Shown here one piece after another: positions 59,028-64,000 of a stretch of 64,000 bases of DNA. The position numbers and the translations under genes were made by a program. How positions within the stretch are numbered: the stretch's first letter is position 1; each line of letters begins with the position of its first letter. The DNA is from Ligustrum vulgare (taxonomy: Eukaryota; Streptophyta; Magnoliopsida; Lamiales; Oleaceae). Location: contig OY743169.1 of NCBI GenBank assembly GCA_963555705.1, positions 47,046,124 through 47,110,123 on the forward strand. Direction: 5' to 3'. Under the pieces are notes generated by a model. That model ran no database searches. It was given only the letters and a program-made list of their open reading frames with translations, and was not told where the DNA came from.

Positions 59028-60916
59028 GATGTTGAGATTATGAGTGATATGATTTTATCGAGACTTCTATGAGAAAAATTATGAAATTTGAGATTTAAAG
59101 ATTTGGTTCTTAGTTATTGGGAATTAAGTAATGGATATTGTGTTGAGTAAGTGAATTATTCCTCTATTTTGAGAGAAATTTATTATGTAGTTTGGTTTTG
59201 TGATTAAATTTTGGGAATATGATTTGTGGCATATATTTATAAGTATGAGTAGTCTTTTGAACCAACTAATGTATTGAAGGAAGTGAGATGTTGATATTGG
59301 AAACTATGATTTGAAATTGTTATGTTGAGGAATTAAGAATTGATTTTCTGGGATATCAAGGTATACATGAAGTTATGTGATGACTTGATGCGTATATTGG
59401 GAAATGTCAAGTCATATTTTGAAAGGATGAGTGAAGACAAATGTTATGGCATTATTGGAAAGAATTTTAATTATTCTTGGGAACTTGATTATTAGTGAGA
59501 AATGATCACTTATATTGGAGAATATTATAAATTATGAGGATATGAGATAATACTGTTGATTTATTTTGGAATTTGATCGGGAAGATATATTAAAGATAAG
59601 CTGATGATATTATGTTGATTTGTGAATAATATGTTATTGGATATACTACATAGAGAGAATATTCAGGTAATTTCTATCGTTTTAATTATTTTGGTGATAT
59701 TTGGTGATAAAGAAGTTTTAGAGATGACAATTATTATGGTTTGGTATGTTTTTAAAGAAATAGTAAAGATTTATTGAAATTTGGAGAGAATTTTCCATGG
59801 GCTTACAGAGATTAGTGAAGAGACGTGATGTCATTTGGGTTATTGAATAATGACTTAAGTAATCAGCAAATATTTCTTTATACAGAGTTTAGAGGCTATG
59901 TTGAGAGCTTGCATTTTAGACCTTTGTGATGGTTAGGAAAACCATTTACCGTCTGTTGAATTTACATGTAATATGATTATTGGGATTAGTCAGTTACCAT
60001 GAATGGGAGATATTGAAAATATTTTATGGTGAGATGCCTTAAAGGAGTAACCATTTATTCAAAGTGAGAAATTGGGGATATGCGATTGAATGTTTGGGAT
60101 TATGTGAGATAATGATTGTCATAAGGTCAATTGTATATAAAAGGTATAATAGATGATTGTAAGGAATAATGTGATGATGAGAACTGAAGGTGATAAGGTA
60201 TTGAAATTATGAAATAAGTTGACCATCCATGAATAAGTTATGTTGTATTTGGTTCTAAGTGGAAATTCGAAGAAAGATGAATCTCAGTCATGGAAAATGA
60301 ATCAGGATTTCCTCATAATGTGAATGATTCACTGATGTACATTAAGTTTGCATTGATGATACTAAAATATCATATGAGAGATTGTTGGATGAAATTGACG
60401 AAAGAAACTTTATCAGGTCCTAGATTCGTACAAGTATTGCAGAAGTAATGCATCTGATCGGAGGAAAGTTTATGATAGTACATACCATGAAATTGTGGAG
60501 ATTATTATTGATGGTATCTTGATTAAAAAATAAGAAATGAAAATTTTGACAATTGTCCTTGTGGATAGGATTTGTGGAAAATGAGAATAAGACTTCTCAA
60601 TGATTATTTATTGAGTAGTGTGCAGAAAGAGTGACAATGGCAGAATCCAAGATTCATTGAGTTTGAGAAATTGATATAAAATCTTAGCGAGTATATTGAT
60701 GTAAAAGGTTTGTGTGAAGGATATGATGGTTATTATGTTGTAATCTCAGAGAGATTGATATGATTATTTGAGGTCAGTTGTGTGACTTTTACTTATAATG
60801 AGATTGTATCTTTGGGTTAAGTAAACTTGATGAGGAATTCTATATGAATCACAAAAGTTTTATTCATTGGTGATAGGTCAATGATTTATTTATAAAATAC
60901 TTGGTTAGAGTATTGT
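59028..60916 (+). other. Decayed interior with strong G-over-C skew
   Basis: No open frame above 60 codons. The plus strand has far more G than C (for example 15 G and 1 C in 59,101-59,160). A reading GPRFVQ at about 60,417-60,434 faintly recalls the Pol segment after integrase, but I do not rely on it. Best described as the untranslated or heavily eroded interior of the gypsy derivative. Confidence 0.45.
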
Positions 60917-61813
60917 TGTTATGATGATTTTGAAAGCATGAATTCTTAAATTAGTACCTTGGCTTTAGTTTTAAGAAACTAGAAAATTATTAAATCTTTT
61001 CATATAATTTTATGCTTAATTGTTTATTCGAATTGTTACTTACCAAATTTCTATTTTTATGAATTTGTAATTTGCCTAGATTGCATTATTTCGTAAATAG
61101 GGCACTTTGTTAAACTTGTGAAGGATTTACACTTAAATTACCCGTTTTGAAAGTAGAGGGACCAAATTGCAAAGTGACAAAATTTAAACCTAGACCTAAT
61201 TTTATAAACCGCACAACTCGGTCTCCCTCTCTTCGCACACCTCACGCTCTCTCTCTCTCTCTCTACCGCTCCTCTCTCTCTCGGTCGCTCTCACAGCGCT
61301 CTCGGCTCTCTCCGTATCTCTCCGTCTCTCGGCTCTCTCCTCTCTCGACCTCACTCAGCTCACCGTCGCCCACCACCGGTAACCCTCCCCTTCCCTCGTT
61401 CCTTCCCCGGCAGCGCACACACCCGACACAAAACACACACACAGCGCACGCCAAACACGCACACGCACTACACACGCACTCGCACACACATATATGCGTA
61501 TTGATGTGTGTATATGTTGAGTGTATTGTATATAGGCTGAGATTTTCAAATTTTCAGATTTCAAAATATGTAGATTTCGATTTTTAAGGGTTAATTTTGA
61601 TATTTGAATAATTTTTATATAAATGTATGTATAGATTGTGTTGTAAACCTAATTTATGAAATTGGTAGCTTAGGAGACTGTTTGGTTAAAGTTTGAGTTA
61701 TAATAATAATCTTTTTCATATTTTCAGATTTTAAGTTTGGTTAGATTTCGAATTATAATTGCTAATTTGGGGATTTGGTAATGCTTATGTATGTGTGTAT
61801 TGATGTGTGTGTG

Positions 61814-61863
<50 letters not shown>

Positions 61864-63339
61864 TCCCACAGTAATTTTTCAAATTCGGACTAAGTATGAT
61901 TTCGAAATTTAATTGATTGATTTCAGTTTTTAAATTTAGGTATTTAGTATTTATATGTGATAGGATTCGAAAATTATTAAATCGATTTGTTTAATTGATT
62001 TTCTTCTAGTTTAGTGAAAGGTTAAATTGAGAATTTTAGAATTTGGGAAAGTGATAAAAACGTGAATAAATTTCTGATTTTTTTAAGTATGTATATTAAA
62101 ATTTCTGATTTTGGAGATTTATGAAAATTGTAGCTTAGTTAACTGTTTGGGTAAAGTTTGGATATATGTTGATTTTAAGATTTGTGAATTTGTTGAGATT
62201 TTAAGGGATTGATTTTATAACGTTAGGTTGAATTATGTAAATTTGAGTTTGAGTTTGAATTTAAAAATGAGAGTTTCTAACGTGGATTGAAATTGACATC
62301 TTATTTCGAATATGGTGTTATGTGTTGGACCTAGCGTAAGGTCACATTTGGGATTAAATTGTGAATGAAATAGAAGTTTTAACCTTGCATAGAGTTAAAA
62401 TGTGAATTTGAACTAAAAGTATATTTCTTTATATGAATGGGCACAACTAGGATTTTGGTACATTGACGTCACGGGCAGCCGATGATCCTCCACTTGCAAA
62501 TCCAGATAACGGTAAATACTAAGGATGTCAAGTAAGTAAACTTCCCCCTATTTTATAGAAGTTGAATGTAAATGTGAAATGTGTAAATGACTGCCTTGTA
62601 ATCTACTTGCCTTGATGAATTTCATTTACGTTATGAAAGTATGTGTTATTGAGAAGAATGTTCAAGCATGCACATTATCATGTCATTGCATCATGAAGCA
62701 TCCATTGGCATCGAAATTGGGAAGTCAAATGTTTTAAATGAAAGACATGTATTAAGGTGCAAGTTTGTTCAAAAGTTATGTATCCCAAGTTTTTGAAAGA
62801 ATGAATGGGTGTACTTCTAGTTCATGAAAGTTGCGAGTGGGAAATGGGGCGCGGGGGACCGGCGTACCCGAATTAAGTCGCTTTGCGACGGAATGTTCAA
62901 CCGTTTACGGTGGACTGTTAAACCGCTTTGCGGTGGGAAAGTGAATGTTAAACCGCTTTGCGGTGGAAATGCGCATGTAATCTGGTTCCAAATAAGTCAT
63001 TGCCCACTGTATTCTGATTGACTAGAAGTTACACCAAGTGAGCTCACGATGGAATGAAGTGAAAGTTTTGAAATGTTAAGTGAAAGTTTGAAAAGTTTGA
63101 AAGTTCTGGAAAGTAAAGTAAATGGGGATACATACATGGAGTTTTTAAAGCATTCATGTCATAAGCATGCATTCATGCATACAGTTTACTTACTGAGCTT
63201 TAGCTCACCTCAATCCCTCCCCAACATTTCAGGTGATGAAAGTTAGATGATCAGAGAGGAGCACTTGGCGGCTGACTCCGACAGTACGCCGTCATCTAAC
63301 GGCCGGGACAGCCCGTTAAGTGGGACCCGGGTCGTTACA
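60917..63339 (+). repeat. 3' LTR of the Tekay/Del-like element, 2.4 kb
   Basis: Starts TGTTATGATGATTTTG and ends CCCGGGTCGTTACA. Its 60,977-62,187 part is the right copy of the direct repeat. Towards the 3' end it has a short array of CCGCTTTGCGGTGG-like words (62,875-62,970) and AGCTTTAGCTCACC, both known features of large plant gypsy LTRs. The frame at 62,824-63,021 lies in that array and is not a gene. Confidence 0.75.
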
Positions 63340-63863
63340 TATTACTTGCTTCATACATTGGGTAATTGTTGATCATTCATTTCTTGTCACATTTGGGTTG
63401 TTGGGGATTTATCATATATCCACATTTTATCCATTCAAGGTCATTCAAAGATTGAGTACAAGGTATTTGATAAATTGCCTCATTCAAAATTTACACTCTT
63501 TGTGCTTATTGTTCTACATCTATGCATTGTCTATTGTTTGTGGTTTGTCAATCTCATTGCTAAATTGTGTTCCTAGTATCTTATCCCACATACATATTGT
63601 TCCTTTTGAGTATAGCAAGCACATAAATTCTACTTTCTATTTGTGTCTACTCGTTCTAAATTCCTTCTTCCTTGTTGTTATTTCCTTGACTTCACAAGAA
63701 TTATACTTGTGATTTAGTTGATTACCTTCCTTAGAGAACTTGAGAAAGGAGATTTTGAGTGGAAAAAGGCAAGAGTGGTGAGCTCATTAGAGGGTAAAAA
63801 CCTAAATTGAGTGAAACACGAGTGAAAAATATTCTTGTGAGAACACTTTCACACTTTCACACC
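63340..63863 (+). other. Gypsy leader upstream of gag
   Basis: Non-coding sequence that resembles 57,440-57,720. The plus-strand frame at 63,320-63,712 spans the LTR end and is taken as chance. It ends in ACTTTCACACTTTCACACC just before the gag start codon. Confidence 0.5.
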
Positions 63864-64000
63864 ATGTCAAATTCCAATGCTCAAACTCAAGATTTGAAGT
63901 ACTTGTTACAAAATATTTCAACCACCATGGCTAGACAAATGGAGAAGATTGGGGGTGGGTTAGAAAATTTGGGAACAATAGGGGAGAGTACATCAACTAA
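63864..64000 (+). CDS. Start of a gypsy gag reading frame (runs off the window)
   Basis: The frame opens at ATG 63,864 with MSNSNAQTQDLKYLLQNIST and stays open for 45 codons to the window edge, rich in Met, Gln and Gly as expected for the N-terminus of a plant gypsy Gag. It is preceded by a leader of the type found after an LTR and primer site. Identification rests on context and general character, since the diagnostic Gag core lies beyond the window. Confidence 0.5.
   Translation, partial: MSNSNAQTQDLKYLLQNISTTMARQMEKIGGGLENLGTIGESTST

Larger units (their letters stand above)
57821..63339 (+). mobile_element. Tekay/Del-like gypsy derivative framed by direct repeats
   Basis: A complete-looking 3' LTR (60,917-63,339) is preceded, 3.16 kb upstream, by a partial LTR copy (57,821-59,027) that is almost identical to it. 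Between them lie 1.9 kb without an open frame. The LTR type is recognised from its ends (TGTTATGATG and GGGTCGTTACA) and from ACTTACTGAGCTTTAGCTCAC near its 3' end. No primer site follows the right LTR, so it is a 3' or solo LTR. Target duplication cannot be seen because the left LTR has lost both its ends. Confidence 0.6.

Noticed and set aside
63320..63712. Plus-strand 130-codon frame
   Set aside because: It starts within the 3' LTR end and runs through a non-coding leader, with no protein motif.
1..64000. tRNA, rRNA or other RNA genes
   Set aside because: Only tRNA-complementary primer sites of retroelements were seen; no cloverleaf or rRNA sequence was recognised by eye.

Overview
This window looks like nuclear DNA of a flowering plant, most likely a eudicot. 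It is AT-rich and has no complete host gene that I can recognise. It is packed with nested Ty1/copia and Ty3/gypsy LTR retrotransposons, CACTA, hAT, PIF/Harbinger and Stowaway DNA elements, and one probable Helitron. The primer binding sites match plant tRNA-iMet and tRNA-Asp types. Species cannot be fixed from sequence alone.

Region 1 (1-36,486). An Athila-like gypsy remnant (about 525-1,640) borders a large CACTA element on the minus strand. The CACTA ends are CACTAGTACA at 1,641 and its inverse at 36,486, with repeated GGCGTCGGTTGTT-type subterminal motifs at both ends. Its TNP2-like transposase pseudogene lies at 32,129-35,282. A second gene, ending in a Ulp1-type cysteine protease domain, lies at 2,160-4,388. 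About 27 kb between them is filled by later insertions. These are a plus-strand copia 3' part (4.39-7.7 kb) carrying a hAT element; an unassigned stretch with a spliced gene-like fragment and a MITE (7.7-11.3 kb); copia #1 (11.28-20.80 kb), split by a complete gypsy element without reverse transcriptase (11,860-20,241; target duplication ACATT); copia #2 (20.80-29.16 kb), whose LTR is split by a 3.9-kb solo gypsy LTR (21,545-25,467; target duplication TCGAT); a small MITE; and copia #3 (29.33-31.93 kb) with a Stowaway MITE.

Region 2 (36,487-47,062). A minus-strand copia LTR and leader contain a hAT MITE with a perfect 8-bp duplication. Next comes unassigned sequence, then complete copia #5 (39,710-46,316; target duplication TATAG), which has lost its integrase. 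It is followed by the decayed end of a second CACTA element.

Region 3 (47,063-51,806). Mostly MITE-type sequence: a small MITE, a decayed hAT-like piece, a 1.3-kb PIF/Harbinger-type element holding a seven-copy minisatellite, and a probable 1.45-kb Helitron.

Region 4 (51,807-64,000). Gypsy fragments: a minus-strand LTR with primer site, a tandemly repeated protease-like coding piece with a Glu-rich tail, an Athila-like gag-protease remnant, an LTR with primer site and leader, a gypsy element framed by almost identical 1.2-kb repeats, and finally the start of a gag reading frame running off the window.

Nothing here forms a working operon-like system. Nearly every coding region is broken by stops, frameshifts or deletions. 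The interest lies in the insertion order, in non-autonomous derivatives with exact target duplications, and in recurring CpG-rich palindromic words in three different LTR families.
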